Assembly: GCF_003626575.1 (NCBI RefSeq)
Contig: NZ_RBDY01000017.1
Coordinates: 1-64,000 of the forward strand
DNA from: Streptomyces radicis
GTDB lineage: Bacteria; Actinomycetota; Actinomycetes; Streptomycetales; Streptomycetaceae
Direction of reading: 5' to 3'
DNA: 64,000 nt
A model generated the notes under the pieces. The model saw only the letters and a program-made list of their open reading frames with translations. It was not told the origin of the DNA and ran no database searches. The translations under genes and the position numbers were made by a program. Shown piece after piece: positions 52,334-61,588 of this stretch. The stretch's first letter is position 1. Each line of letters starts with the position of its first letter.

Positions 52334-53512
52334 TTACGCGCGGGCGCTGTCCCGGCGCCGGGGCCGCTTCGCCTCGGTGGGCCGCCTCCTGCGCAACTGC
52401 CAACGCCCGCCCGCCCGTTCGACGAAGCCGAGGGTGCTCAGCTCCCGAAGCCGCGCCTCCACGGCGGCCACCCCCATCCCCGCCTCCCCGGCCACCGCCG
52501 CCGCGCCGACCGCGCTCGTCGCGGGCAGCGCGTCGAGCACCCGCGCCGTCTGCGGGGCCAGCAGGTCCCGCGGCACCGCGGGGCCGCCCCCCTCGGCGGC
52601 CAGCTCCCCCATCTCCCCGACCAACTCGACGATTTCGCCCGCGTCGCCGACCGGCGTCGCCTCCTCGCGGATCAGCCGGTGCGTCCCCGCCGAGAGCCCC
52701 GAGGTCACCGGGCCCGGCACGGCCATCAGATGGCGCCCCAGCCGTCGGGCGTGCCGCGCGGTGATCAGCGAGCCGCTGCGCTGGGCCGCCTCGACCACCA
52801 CGGTGCCGCGGGTGAGGGCGGCGATCACGCGATTCCGTTGGACGAAGCGGCCGCGGGTGGGGTGGTCGCCCGGCGGCAGCTCGGCCACCAGCAGCCCCCG
52901 CTCGGCGATCGCCCGCAACAGCTCGTGGTGGAACGCCGGGTAGCTCACATCCACCCCACAGGCCAGCACGCCTACCGTCGCGCCCCCGACGTGCAGGGCG
53001 CCCTGGTGGGCCGCGCCGTCGACCCCTTCCGCGCCGCCCGACACCACCGTCCACCCGCGGCCCGCGAGAGTCGCGCCCAACTCGAGTGCCACGAGCCTGC
53101 CGTAGTCCGTGCACTTCCGCGCGCCCACCAGCGCCACCGACCGCACCGCCACGAGCCGCAGCGAACATCCTCCCCGCACCCAGAGGCCCAGAGGGCGCGC
53201 GTGGCCCAGGTCGTTCAGCTGGGACGGCCACTCACGGTCGCCCGGGCACACGAAGCGCCCGCCGAGCCGGGCGATCCACGCCAGGTCGCGCTCCGGTGCC
53301 GCCCGCTCGGTGCGCACCAGCAGCCCATCCCAGCGCGCGGGCGACAGCCCGGGCGGCCGGGGCCCGCCCTCGCGCAGCGTGCGCCACACCTCCTCGGGGC
53401 CCGACTCGGCCAGCCAGCGCCCCGTCAGCCCGTCCCCTGGCTCGACGATCCGCGCCAGCGCCGCCCGCGCCAGCCGACTCGTCTCGCTCTCCCGCCCCGG
53501 GGAAGCCGTCAT
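52334..53512 (-). CDS. dprA: DNA-processing protein DprA
   Basis: This 392-aa Rossmann-fold protein binds single-stranded DNA and loads RecA. It shows VALVGARKCTDYGRLVALEL, the SGGAEGVDGAAHQGAL loop, RFVQRNRVIAALTRGTVVVE and RSGSLITARHARRLGR. A C-terminal winged helix lies at about 320-380 (LPATSAVGAAAVAGEAGMGV). ATG 53512 lies inside the end of comM (ATGA overlap); the frame is open far upstream in antisense of comM but is not coding there. Confidence 0.95.
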   Translation of the reverse strand: MTASPGRESETSRLARAALARIVEPGDGLTGRWLAESGPEEVWRTLREGGPRPPGLSPARWDGLLVRTERAAPERDLAWIARLGGRFVCPGDREWPSQLNDLGHARPLGLWVRGGCSLRLVAVRSVALVGARKCTDYGRLVALELGATLAGRGWTVVSGGAEGVDGAAHQGALHVGGATVGVLACGVDVSYPAFHHELLRAIAERGLLVAELPPGDHPTRGRFVQRNRVIAALTRGTVVVEAAQRSGSLITARHARRLGRHLMAVPGPVTSGLSAGTHRLIREEATPVGDAGEIVELVGEMGELAAEGGGPAVPRDLLAPQTARVLDALPATSAVGAAAVAGEAGMGVAAVEARLRELSTLGFVERAGGRWQLRRRRPTEAKRPRRRDSARA

Positions 53513-55119
53513 GGCAGGCTCCCCGCCACCCCGGCCCCGCGCCGCACCCCCGTGCGCAACTCCAGGGCGGCGTCGACGTCCTCGGACGTGGGCCGGTCGT
53601 GCCCCGCCAGATCCGCCACCGTCCAGGCCACCCGCAGCACCCGGTCGAGCCCTCGCGCGGTGAGCAGCCCGCGGTCCATGTCCTGCTCGGCCCGGGCCAG
53701 CGCGCCGGGCAGCGGTGACCAGCGGGTGCGCAACTCGTGGCCCGGCACCTCGGCGTTCGTCGTCCAGGGAGCCCCGGCGAAGCGCGCGGCGGCCCGCTGC
53801 CGCGCCTGGAGCACCCGGGCCGCCACCACGGCCGTCGGCTCCCCGCCCGCCATCGAGATCAACTCGGCCCGGCTCACCGGATCCACCGGCACCCGCAGGT
53901 CCACGCGGTCGAGCAGCGGCCCGGAGAGCCGGGCGCGGTATCGCCGGACCGTGCTCGGCAGGCAGTCGCAGTCCCCGTGCGGGGAGCCGTGGCGGCCGCA
54001 CGGGCAGGGGTTCGTCGCGAGGACGAGCAGCACCCGGGCGGGCATCCGCACCACGCCCGCCGACCGGGCCACCACGACCTGCCCCGACTCCAGCGGCTGG
54101 CGCAGCGCGTCGAGCGCCTGGCCGCTCATCTCGGCGGCCTCGTCAAGGAACAGGACGCCATGGTGCGCCAGCGACACCGCCCCTGGTCTCGGCACCCCCG
54201 TGCCGCCGCCCACCAACGCGGCCATCGAGGCCGAGTGGTGGGGCGCGCAGTACGGCGGGCGGTCGATCAGCGGCCGCCCGTGCGTCAGGGAGCCGCCCAC
54301 CGAGTGCACCGCGGTGACCTCGAGCGACTCCTGCCGCGTCAGCGGCGGCAGCAGCCCGGGGAGCCGCTCGGCCAGCATCGTCTTCCCCGCCCCCGGCGCC
54401 CCCTTGAGCAGCAGATGGTGGCGCCCCGCCGCGGCCACCTCGAGGGCGCGGCGGGCGAGCCGCTGCCCCGAGACCTCCGCGAGGTCGGGCGGCCGCTCCC
54501 CGCCTGGCGGCGTGTAGAGCCCGCCGGGCGGCGGGTGCCCCCAGCCCGCGCCGAGGGGCGGGAGCGCCCCTGGCCCTTCCTCGGGCGCGGGCTCGTCGGG
54601 CACCGGCTCGTCGGCGAGCACGGCGATCAACTGCCGCAGGCTGCGCACCCCGAGGACCGCCACATCGGGAACGAGCGCCGCCTCGGCCGCCGTCTGCTCG
54701 GGCACCACCACCTGGCGGTACCCGGCCTCGGCCGCGGTCAGCACCGCGGGCAGCACGCCCCGGACCGGGCGGACCCGCCCGTCAAGGCCCAACTCGCCGA
54801 TCATCATCACGTCCTCGATGACCCGGGGGTCGATCCGCTCGGCGGCGGCCAGCACGCTGCACGCCACCGCCAGGTCGAACCCGCTGCCCGTCTTGGGCAC
54901 CGCCGCCGGGCTCAGCCCGACGGTCAGCTTCTTCTGCGGCCACTGGGCCCCGGAGTTGATCACCGCGGCCCTGACCCGGTCCCTGCTCTCGCTCAGGGAC
55001 TTGTCCACGAGCCCCACGAGCGAGAAGGTCGCGACGCCGGGCTCCAGATCGGCCTGGACCTCGACCACCACCCCCTCGACGCCGACCAGGGCCACCGCGC
55101 ACGTGCGGGCGAACGCCAT
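53509..55119 (-). CDS. comM: YifB/ComM-family AAA ATPase (Mg-chelatase-like)
   Basis: This 536-aa ring helicase is related to ComM, which promotes branch migration of heterologous DNA during transformation. An N-terminal Lon-like domain (residues 1-175) precedes Walker A LKGAPGAGKTMLAERLPGLL, Walker B LFLDEAAEMSG, sensor ATNPCPCG and a C-terminal helical lid (MDRGLLTARGLDRVLRVAWT). It lies between yraN and dprA, which overlap it by one and four bases, forming a DNA-uptake/processing operon of the type found across bacteria. Confidence 0.95.
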   Translation of the reverse strand: MAFARTCAVALVGVEGVVVEVQADLEPGVATFSLVGLVDKSLSESRDRVRAAVINSGAQWPQKKLTVGLSPAAVPKTGSGFDLAVACSVLAAAERIDPRVIEDVMMIGELGLDGRVRPVRGVLPAVLTAAEAGYRQVVVPEQTAAEAALVPDVAVLGVRSLRQLIAVLADEPVPDEPAPEEGPGALPPLGAGWGHPPPGGLYTPPGGERPPDLAEVSGQRLARRALEVAAAGRHHLLLKGAPGAGKTMLAERLPGLLPPLTRQESLEVTAVHSVGGSLTHGRPLIDRPPYCAPHHSASMAALVGGGTGVPRPGAVSLAHHGVLFLDEAAEMSGQALDALRQPLESGQVVVARSAGVVRMPARVLLVLATNPCPCGRHGSPHGDCDCLPSTVRRYRARLSGPLLDRVDLRVPVDPVSRAELISMAGGEPTAVVAARVLQARQRAAARFAGAPWTTNAEVPGHELRTRWSPLPGALARAEQDMDRGLLTARGLDRVLRVAWTVADLAGHDRPTSEDVDAALELRTGVRRGAGVAGSLP

Positions 55120-55505
55120 CACGCCACCCCCCTCACATGCTCGACCTCGGGCCCGCCCCGCTCCGGCAGCAGCACCCCCACCATGTCGATCCGCACCCCG
55201 CCGGGCGGCGGCTCCCCGTGGACCGCGAGCCACCGCTCGCTCAACCACCAGTCCGCCAGCCTCCGCAGCCGCGCGATCTTGTCGGGCGTCACCGCCGCCA
55301 TCGGATGCTGGAACGCGCCTCCCCGCCGGGTCTTCACCTCGCACACCGCCAGCGCGCCCCCGCGCTCCGGCGGGTCCTGCGCGACGATGTCGATCTCCCC
55401 GCCGCGACACCGCCAGTTCCGCTCGAGGACGGTCATGCCCGTCTCCCGAAGTCTGCGGACCGCCAGGTCTTCCCCGAAGCGGCCGAGCCCTCTGCGTCGA
55501 TCCAT
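55119..55505 (-). CDS. YraN family (UPF0102) nuclease-like protein
   Basis: This 128-aa protein has the restriction-endonuclease-like fold of YraN: GRFGEDLAVRRLRETGMTVL, CRGGEIDIVAQDPPERGG (E-x-D), CEVKTRRGGAFQ (E-x-K) and DKIARLRRLADWWL. It has been linked to processing of DNA in the comM-dprA operon. The reading ATG is 55505 (MDRRRGLGRFG); the open frame upstream is not conserved in content. Confidence 0.9.
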   Translation of the reverse strand: MDRRRGLGRFGEDLAVRRLRETGMTVLERNWRCRGGEIDIVAQDPPERGGALAVCEVKTRRGGAFQHPMAAVTPDKIARLRRLADWWLSERWLAVHGEPPPGGVRIDMVGVLLPERGGPEVEHVRGVA

Positions 55506-55856
55506 CTGTGTGTCACCTCCGTCACCGAGGGTGCGGCAACGCCGGGACAGAAGTGGATCTTGGTGGAAAAACCTCCCCCTGTGGAAAACTCCCTCACCCC
55601 TTCGGGGACATCGACGGACTGTCGCCCGGGGATGTTCCGGTCCCGTACACTTCTGGTGGCGATCCGGGGTCCCGGATCGACCTCGCATGCCCCGCCACTT
55701 CGGCGTTCCGGTCCGTCCGCGGCGCCGCGGTGGCCGCGTCTCTCGGTCCGTGGAGCAGCCTGTCACCAGGCGGTTCCCGGCGGGCGCGCCGGGGCGTCAG
55801 GGGCGTCCGCCCACCCGGGCGGCGCCGACAACCGAGCGTGAACAAGGAGAACGGCC
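55506..55856. other. 351-bp region between yraN and rpsB
   Basis: No gene is seen. It holds CTGTGGAAAAC at 55579-55589, which is the inverse of a sequence at 50044-50054. A small hairpin CCCC-TTC-GGGG lies near 55598, and a TACACT -10-like hexamer at 55646-55651 may serve rpsB with a leader of about 200 bases. AAGGAGAA near 55845 is the rpsB ribosome-binding site. Ribosomal leader regulation is possible but no S2-type structure was recognised. Confidence 0.4.
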
Positions 55857-56774
55857 ATGGCCGTCGTCACGATGCGGGAGCTGCTTGAGAGCGGCGTCCA
55901 CTTCGGGCACCAGACCCGCCGCTGGAACCCCAAGATGAAGCGATTCATCTTCACGGAGCGCAACGGCATCTACATCATCGACCTGCTCCAGTCGCTGTCG
56001 TACATCGACCGCGCCTACGAGTTCGTCAAGGAGACCGTCGCCCACGGCGGCACCGTGATGTTCGTCGGCACCAAGAAGCAGGCCCAGCAGGCCATCGCGG
56101 AGCAGGCGGCCCGGGTCGGGATGCCGTACGTCAACCAGCGCTGGCTCGGCGGCATGCTGACCAACTTCTCGACGGTGCACAAGCGGCTCCAGCGCCTCAA
56201 GGAGCTGGAGCAGATCGACTTCGACGACGTGGCCGCCTCGGGCCTCACGAAGAAGGAGCTGCTCGTCCTCTCCCGCGAGAAGGCCAAGCTGGAGAAGACC
56301 CTCGGCGGTATCCGCGACATGCAGAAGGTGCCGAGCGCCGTCTGGATCGTGGACACCAAGAAGGAGCACATCGCCGTCGGCGAGGCCCGCAAGCTCAACA
56401 TCCCGGTCGTCGCGATCCTCGACACCAACTGCGACCCGGACGAGGTCGACTACAAGATCCCGGGCAACGACGACGCGATCCGCTCCGTCACCCTGCTGAC
56501 CCGCGTGATCGCCGACGCCGTCGCCGAGGGCCTCATCGCCCGTTCCGGCGCCGCCGAGGCCAAGGGTGGCGAGAAGCCGGCCGGTGAGCCCCTGCCCGAG
56601 TGGGAGCGCGAGCTGCTCCAGGGCGCGGAGGCCAAGGCCGAGGAGAAGCCCGCCGACGAGCAGCAGCCCGCCGCCGCGACCGCCGAGGCCCCTGCCCCGG
56701 CTGCGGCCGAGGCCCCCGCCCCGGCCGAGGCCCCCGCCCCGGCCGCGGCCGAGGCGCCCGCCGAGCAGAGCTGA
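55857..56774 (+). CDS. rpsB: 30S ribosomal protein S2
   Basis: This 305-aa protein has MRELLESGVHFGHQTRRWNP, FVGTKKQAQQAIAEQAARVG, RWLGGMLTNFSTVHKRLQRL and the C-terminal IPVVAILDTNCDPDEVDYKI. It ends in a roughly 60-residue tail of Ala, Pro and Glu repeats, which is longer than in many bacteria but seen in streptomycetes. It is followed 46 bases later by tsf. Confidence 0.97.
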   Translation: MAVVTMRELLESGVHFGHQTRRWNPKMKRFIFTERNGIYIIDLLQSLSYIDRAYEFVKETVAHGGTVMFVGTKKQAQQAIAEQAARVGMPYVNQRWLGGMLTNFSTVHKRLQRLKELEQIDFDDVAASGLTKKELLVLSREKAKLEKTLGGIRDMQKVPSAVWIVDTKKEHIAVGEARKLNIPVVAILDTNCDPDEVDYKIPGNDDAIRSVTLLTRVIADAVAEGLIARSGAAEAKGGEKPAGEPLPEWERELLQGAEAKAEEKPADEQQPAAATAEAPAPAAAEAPAPAEAPAPAAAEAPAEQS

Positions 56775-56820
56775 CCTCGCGCTTTCCGAACGACGACTTC
56801 CGGAAGAGAATCACGTAACC

Positions 56821-57657
56821 ATGGCGAACTTCACCGCCGCCGACGTCAAGAAGCTCAGGGAGCTGACCGGCGCCGGCATGATGGACTGTAAGAAGGCTCT
56901 CGACGAGTCCGGGGGGGACGTGGCCAAGGCCGTCGAGATCCTCCGCGTCAAGGGCCAGAAGGGCGTGGCCAAGCGCGAGAGCCGCACGGCCGAGAACGGC
57001 GCGGTCGTGGCCCTGATCGCCGACGACCAGGCCTCAGGCGTGCTGGTCGAGCTGAAGTGCGAGACGGACTTCGTCGCCAAGGGCGAGAAGTTCCAGGCGG
57101 TCGCCCAGGCCATCGCCGAGCACGTCTTCGCGACCGCCCCCGCCGACCTCGCGGACCTGCTCACCTCGGAGATCGAGGCGGGCAAGTCCGTGAAGGACTA
57201 CATCGACGAGGCCAACGCCGGCCTGGGCGAGAAGATCGTCCTTGACCGCTACGCCCGCTTCGCCGGCGCCTACGTGGGCTCCTATCTGCACCGCACCAGC
57301 CCCGACCTGCCGCCGCAGGTCGGCGTCCTGGTCGAGCTGGCCGAGGAGAACGCCGACGTCGCCAAGGACGTGGCGCAGCACATCGCGGCGTTCGCGCCGA
57401 AGTTCCTCACCCGTGAGGACGTCCCGGCCGACGTGGTGGAGAGCGAGCGCCGCATCGCCGAGGCGACGGCGCGCGAGGAGGGCAAGCCCGAGGGCGCGCT
57501 CCCGAGGATCGTGGAGGGCCGGGTCACCGGCTTCTACAAGGAGAACGTCCTCCTCGACCAGCCGTTCGCCAAGGAGAACAAGAAGACCGTTCAGAAGGTG
57601 CTCACCGAGGCCGGCGTCACGGTGAAGGGCTTCGCCCGCTTCCGCGTCGGCGCCTGA
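56821..57657 (+). CDS. tsf: Elongation factor Ts
   Basis: This 278-aa nucleotide exchange factor for EF-Tu has the signature KLRELTGAGMMDCKKALDES near the start, a second VELKCETDFVAKGEKFQ, and two core subdomains ending VKGFARFRVGA. It is in the standard rpsB-tsf-pyrH-frr order. Confidence 0.97.
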   Translation: MANFTAADVKKLRELTGAGMMDCKKALDESGGDVAKAVEILRVKGQKGVAKRESRTAENGAVVALIADDQASGVLVELKCETDFVAKGEKFQAVAQAIAEHVFATAPADLADLLTSEIEAGKSVKDYIDEANAGLGEKIVLDRYARFAGAYVGSYLHRTSPDLPPQVGVLVELAEENADVAKDVAQHIAAFAPKFLTREDVPADVVESERRIAEATAREEGKPEGALPRIVEGRVTGFYKENVLLDQPFAKENKKTVQKVLTEAGVTVKGFARFRVGA

Positions 57658-57857
57658 CCCGGCGCACGCACCGCGCCGCCGTGCCTCGGTCGGCGGCGGA
57701 ACGGACGTTACCCGGCTATTGTCGGGCGGAAGGCCGTCCGGCCGGGGCCACCCGGCCGTGGCGACCGCAGTTGTGACGAGGAGGCCATTGCCCAGCAGGG
57801 GACCGCATGGATCCACTGGCAGTGGCCTCCTTGGCGTGTGTGCACGAGGAGACATCC

Positions 57858-58595
57858 ATGAATCAGGACGACAAGCCCCGGCGTTTCCTGCTGAAACTGT
57901 CGGGTGAAGCCTTCGCGGGCGGTGGCGGGCTCGGTGTCGATCCCGATGTCGTGCACAAGATGGCGCGCGAGATCGCCGCGGTGGTGCGGGACGGCGCCCA
58001 GATCGCCGTCGTGATCGGCGGCGGCAACTTCTTCCGGGGCGCCGAGCTCCAGCAGCGCGGCATGGACCGGGCCCGTTCCGACTACATGGGCATGCTCGGC
58101 ACCGTCATGAACTGCCTTGCCCTCCAGGACTTCCTGGAGAAGGAGGGCATCGACTCCCGCGTGCAGACCGCCATCACGATGGGCCAGGTCGCCGAGCCGT
58201 ACATCCCGCTGCGCGCGGTGCGCCACCTGGAGAAGGGCCGCGTCGTCATCTTCGGCGCGGGCATGGGGATGCCGTACTTCTCCACCGACACCACCGCGGC
58301 CCAGCGCGCCCTGGAGATCGACGCCGAGGCGCTGCTGATGGGCAAGAACGGCGTCGACGGCGTCTACGACTCGGACCCCGCGAAGAACCCCGACGCCGTG
58401 AAGTTCGACGCCCTCGACTACGGCGAGGTCATCACGCGCGACCTCAAGGTGGCCGACTCCACGGCGATCACCCTGTGCCGGGACAACAAGCTGCCGATCC
58501 TCGTCTTCGAACTGCTGGCGGAGGGCAATATCGCCCGCGCCGTGAAGGGTGAGAAGATCGGCACACTCGTCAACAGCCAGGGTCGGCGGGCCTGA
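57858..58595 (+). CDS. pyrH: UMP kinase
   Basis: This 245-aa hexameric amino-acid-kinase-fold enzyme phosphorylates UMP. It has FLLKLSGEAFAGGGGLGVDP, VVIGGGNFFRGAELQQRGMD, RARSDYMGMLGTVMN and DTTAAQRALEIDAEALLMGK. ATG 57858 follows GAGGAGA. A TATTGT at 57717-57722 could be a separate -10, giving a leader of about 125 bases. Confidence 0.96.
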   Translation: MNQDDKPRRFLLKLSGEAFAGGGGLGVDPDVVHKMAREIAAVVRDGAQIAVVIGGGNFFRGAELQQRGMDRARSDYMGMLGTVMNCLALQDFLEKEGIDSRVQTAITMGQVAEPYIPLRAVRHLEKGRVVIFGAGMGMPYFSTDTTAAQRALEIDAEALLMGKNGVDGVYDSDPAKNPDAVKFDALDYGEVITRDLKVADSTAITLCRDNKLPILVFELLAEGNIARAVKGEKIGTLVNSQGRRA

Positions 58596-58648
58596 AGCCG
58601 CGAGCCCCCGCCCCCATTCCGCTCACCCCATCGAACCAGGAGCACACG

Positions 58649-59206
58649 GTGATCGAAGAAGCCCTCCTCGAGGCTGAGGAGAAGATGGAGAAGGCCGTCC
58701 TGGTCGCCAAGGACGACCTGGCCGCCATCCGTACCGGCCGCGCGCACCCGGCGATGTTCAACAAGATCGTTGCCGAGTACTACGGCACCATGACCCCGAT
58801 CAACCAGCTGGCGTCGTTCTCGGTGCCCGAGGCGCGCATGGCCGTGGTCACCCCGTTCGACAAGAGCTCCCTGCGCAACATCGAGCAGGCCATCAGGGAC
58901 TCCGACCTCGGCGTCAACCCCACCAACGACGGACACCTCATCCGCGTGGTCTTCCCCGAGCTGACCGAGGAGCGCCGCCGCGAGTACATCAAGGTGGCGC
59001 GCTCCAAGGGCGAGGACGCCAAGATCTCGATCCGCGGCGTCCGGCGCAAGGCCAAGGAGATCATGGACAAGGCCATCAAGGACGGCGATGTCGGCGAGGA
59101 CGAGGGCCGCCGCGGTGAGAAGGAGCTCGACGACACCACGGCCAAGTACGTCGCCCAGGTGGACGAGCTGCTGAAGCACAAGGAAGCCGAGCTGCTCGAA
59201 GTCTGA
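58649..59206 (+). CDS. frr: Ribosome recycling factor
   Basis: This 185-aa factor releases ribosomes after termination with EF-G. It has MEKAVLVAKDDLAAIRTGRA, MAVVTPFDKSSLRNIEQAIR and RRKAKEIMDKAIKDGDVGED. GTG start with CAGGAG upstream. cdsA follows by 20 bases. Confidence 0.97.
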   Translation: MIEEALLEAEEKMEKAVLVAKDDLAAIRTGRAHPAMFNKIVAEYYGTMTPINQLASFSVPEARMAVVTPFDKSSLRNIEQAIRDSDLGVNPTNDGHLIRVVFPELTEERRREYIKVARSKGEDAKISIRGVRRKAKEIMDKAIKDGDVGEDEGRRGEKELDDTTAKYVAQVDELLKHKEAELLEV

Positions 59207-59226
59207 CCGGAAAGACGCTGTCCGCT

Positions 59227-60240
59227 GTGAATGACTCATCCTGGGGTCCGCCCCCGGTCGCCGGCTACGTCGGTCCCCCCGCCGACCAGCCGCGCGCCGT
59301 CCCGGCGGGTCCCGTACGCGAATCGGGACCGGCGGCGCAGACTCGCCCTATGTCGAACGTGCCCGCCCCGAGCGGCGGGGAGCCGGAGGGGCGGGGTGAG
59401 AGCGAGGGGCGGCAGCCGGGGAAGAAGCGGGCCGGCCGGAACCTCCGCGCCGCCGTCGGGGTCGGCCTCGGCCTCGGCCTCGTGGTCCTGGCGACGCTGT
59501 TCCTTTACAAGCCCGCGTTCCTTGCCGTGATAGCGGTGGCCGTCGTCGTGGGGTCGTGGGAGCTCTCCGCCCGGCTCGCCGAGCGCAAGGGCATCCATGT
59601 GCCGCTGCCGCCGCTCGCGGTGGGCGGCGCCGCCACGGTGGTGGCCGGCTATTTCGGGGGACCCGAGGGCGCGTGGGTGGCGATAGCGTTCACCGCGCTC
59701 GCCATTCTCCTCTGGCGCATGGTCCACCCCCCGGAGAACTACCTGCGGGATGTCACCGCCGGGGTGTTCACCGCCTTCTACGTCCCGTTCCTCGCCACGT
59801 TCGTCGCGCTGATGCTCGCCGCCGACGACGGCCACTGGCGCGTGCTGACCTTCCTGGTGCTGACGGTGGTGAGCGACACGGGCGCCTACGCCGTCGGCTG
59901 GCGCATCGGGCGCCGCAAGCTCGCCCCGCGCATCAGCCCGGGCAAGACCCGCGAAGGGCTCGCGGGCGCCGTGGTGTTCGCGATGGCCGCGGGCGCCCTG
60001 TGCATGCAGTTCCTGATCGACGGCGGCACGTGGTGGGAGGGCCTGATCCTCGGCCTCGGCGTCGCGGCCAGCGCGACCCTGGGCGACCTGGGCGAGTCGA
60101 TGATCAAACGGGACCTGGGCATCAAGGACATGGGAACGCTCCTCCCCGGCCACGGCGGGATCATGGACCGCCTCGACTCGCTCCTGCCGACCGCCCCCGT
60201 GGTGTGGCTGCTGCTGCTCGCCTTCGCGGGCGCGGGCTGA
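59227..60240 (+). CDS. cdsA: Phosphatidate cytidylyltransferase
   Basis: This 337-aa integral membrane enzyme makes CDP-diacylglycerol. A roughly 70-residue hydrophilic, Pro-rich N-terminus precedes seven or so membrane helices and the CDS signature near the end: ATLGDLGESMIKRDLGIKDM, LLPGHGGIMDRLDSLLP. The N-terminal extension is typical of Streptomyces CdsA and may be less than fully conserved. Confidence 0.95.
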   Translation: MNDSSWGPPPVAGYVGPPADQPRAVPAGPVRESGPAAQTRPMSNVPAPSGGEPEGRGESEGRQPGKKRAGRNLRAAVGVGLGLGLVVLATLFLYKPAFLAVIAVAVVVGSWELSARLAERKGIHVPLPPLAVGGAATVVAGYFGGPEGAWVAIAFTALAILLWRMVHPPENYLRDVTAGVFTAFYVPFLATFVALMLAADDGHWRVLTFLVLTVVSDTGAYAVGWRIGRRKLAPRISPGKTREGLAGAVVFAMAAGALCMQFLIDGGTWWEGLILGLGVAASATLGDLGESMIKRDLGIKDMGTLLPGHGGIMDRLDSLLPTAPVVWLLLLAFAGAG

Positions 60241-60268
60241 CCGCGCGATCTGCGACACTGGCCGCATC

Positions 60269-61378
60269 ATGCCTGCACCAGGAGAGCTCACGTTCGTCGC
60301 GCCGCGCGGGGCGGCCAAGCCCCCGCGGCACCTCGCCGACCTCACCCCCGACGAGCGCCGCGCGGCGGTCGCCGAGCTGGGGGAGAAGCCGTTCCGCGCC
60401 CGGCAGCTGTCGCGGCACTACTTCGCGCGGCTGGCCGACGACCCCGCGGCCTGGACGGACATCCCCGCCGCGTCGCGCGAGCGGCTCGCGGGGGCGTTGC
60501 TGCCCCGGCTGATGACGCCGGTCCGCCACCTCAGCTGCGACGACGGCGCCACGCGCAAGACGCTGTGGCGGCTCCACGACGGGACGCTCGTGGAGTCCGT
60601 GCTGATGCGCTATCCGGACCGCGTGACGATGTGTGTCTCCTCACAGGCCGGCTGCGGGATGAACTGCCCGTTCTGCGCGACCGGTCAGGCCGGGCTCGAC
60701 CGCAACCTCTCGACCGCCGAGATCGTGCACCAGATCGTGGACGGCATGCGCGCCCTGCGCGACGGCGAGGTCCCTGGCGGCCAGGCGCGGCTCTCCAACA
60801 TCGTGTTCATGGGCATGGGCGAGCCGCTGGCCAACTACCGCAGGGTGACCGGCGCGATCCGCCGCCTCACCGACGCGGACCCGGACGGCGTGGGCCTGTC
60901 CCAGCGCGGGATCACCGTGTCCACCGTGGGCCTGGTGCCCGCGATGCTGCGCCTCGCCGACGAGGGCTTCTCGTGCCGCCTCGCGGTCTCGTTGCACGCG
61001 CCCGACGACGAGCTGCGCGACACGCTCGTCCCGGTCAACACCCGTTGGAAGGTGCGGGAGGTGCTCGACGCGGCGTGGCGGTACGCCGACAGGTCGGGCC
61101 GCCGCGTCTCCATCGAGTACGCGCTGATCCGCGACATCAACGACCAGGCGTGGCGCGCCGATCTGCTGGGTCGGCTGCTCAAGGGCCATGGGGCGCACGT
61201 CAATCTGATCCCGCTCAACCCCACGCCCGGATCGAAGTGGACCGCCTCGCGCCCCGAGGACGAGCGGGCGTTCGTCGCGGGGTTGGAGGCGCACGGCGTC
61301 CCGGTCACGGTGCGGGACACCAGGGGCCAGGAGATCGACGGCGCCTGCGGTCAGCTGGCCGCTGCGGAGCGGGAGTAG
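60269..61378 (+). CDS. rlmN: 23S rRNA/tRNA (adenine-C2)-methyltransferase RlmN
   Basis: This 369-aa radical SAM enzyme methylates A2503 of 23S rRNA. The CxxxCxxC cluster motif is in QAGCGMNCPFCATGQ. VFMGMGEPLANYRRVTGAIR, the catalytic C-terminal Cys region GACGQLAAAE, and LIPLNPTPGSKW are present. ATG 60269 follows GACACT by nine bases with no ribosome-binding site. It is in its usual place after cdsA. Confidence 0.95.
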   Translation: MPAPGELTFVAPRGAAKPPRHLADLTPDERRAAVAELGEKPFRARQLSRHYFARLADDPAAWTDIPAASRERLAGALLPRLMTPVRHLSCDDGATRKTLWRLHDGTLVESVLMRYPDRVTMCVSSQAGCGMNCPFCATGQAGLDRNLSTAEIVHQIVDGMRALRDGEVPGGQARLSNIVFMGMGEPLANYRRVTGAIRRLTDADPDGVGLSQRGITVSTVGLVPAMLRLADEGFSCRLAVSLHAPDDELRDTLVPVNTRWKVREVLDAAWRYADRSGRRVSIEYALIRDINDQAWRADLLGRLLKGHGAHVNLIPLNPTPGSKWTASRPEDERAFVAGLEAHGVPVTVRDTRGQEIDGACGQLAAAERE

Positions 61379-61380
61379 CC

Positions 61381-61406
61381 GGGGCGGGGGTGCCCCCGGG
61401 CGCCCC
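61381..61406 (+). terminator. Probable terminator after rlmN
   Basis: GGGGCG (61381-61386) pairs with CGCCCC (61401-61406), with GGGG and CCCC pairs inside. It lies just after the rlmN stop. Confidence 0.5.
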
Positions 61407-61444
61407 CTGCTATCGTGACGCGGTACAACCATAAAACCGTCACA

Positions 61445-61541
61445 CATTCCGACAGGGGAGCGCTCGCAGCGCTGAGAGTGCGGCACCGGCCGCAGACCCT
61501 CGAACCTCGCCCAGGTCATGCTGGGTAGGAAGTTCGGATCA
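61445..61541 (+). ncRNA. TPP riboswitch (THI element)
   Basis: The aptamer is clearly recognisable from ACAGGGGAGC, through GCTGAGAGTGCGGC, the paired GCCGCAGACCCTCGAACCT, to GGTCATGCTGGGTAGGAAG. The P1 closing strands are TCCGA/TCGGA. It lies 48 bases before the ATG of the downstream substrate-binding protein. TPP binding would lower expression of the transporter, probably at translation initiation, since no intervening terminator is obvious. Confidence 0.92.
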
Positions 61542-61588
61542 CCCTCTCGCGTGCTGCCGTCGTGTGTCCTGTCACGAAAGCGGCACCC

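Noticed and set aside
53512..54001. Upstream extension of the dprA frame by 163 codons.
   Set aside because: The extension is out-of-frame comM sequence. ATG 53512 gives the normal DprA start and an ATGA overlap with comM.
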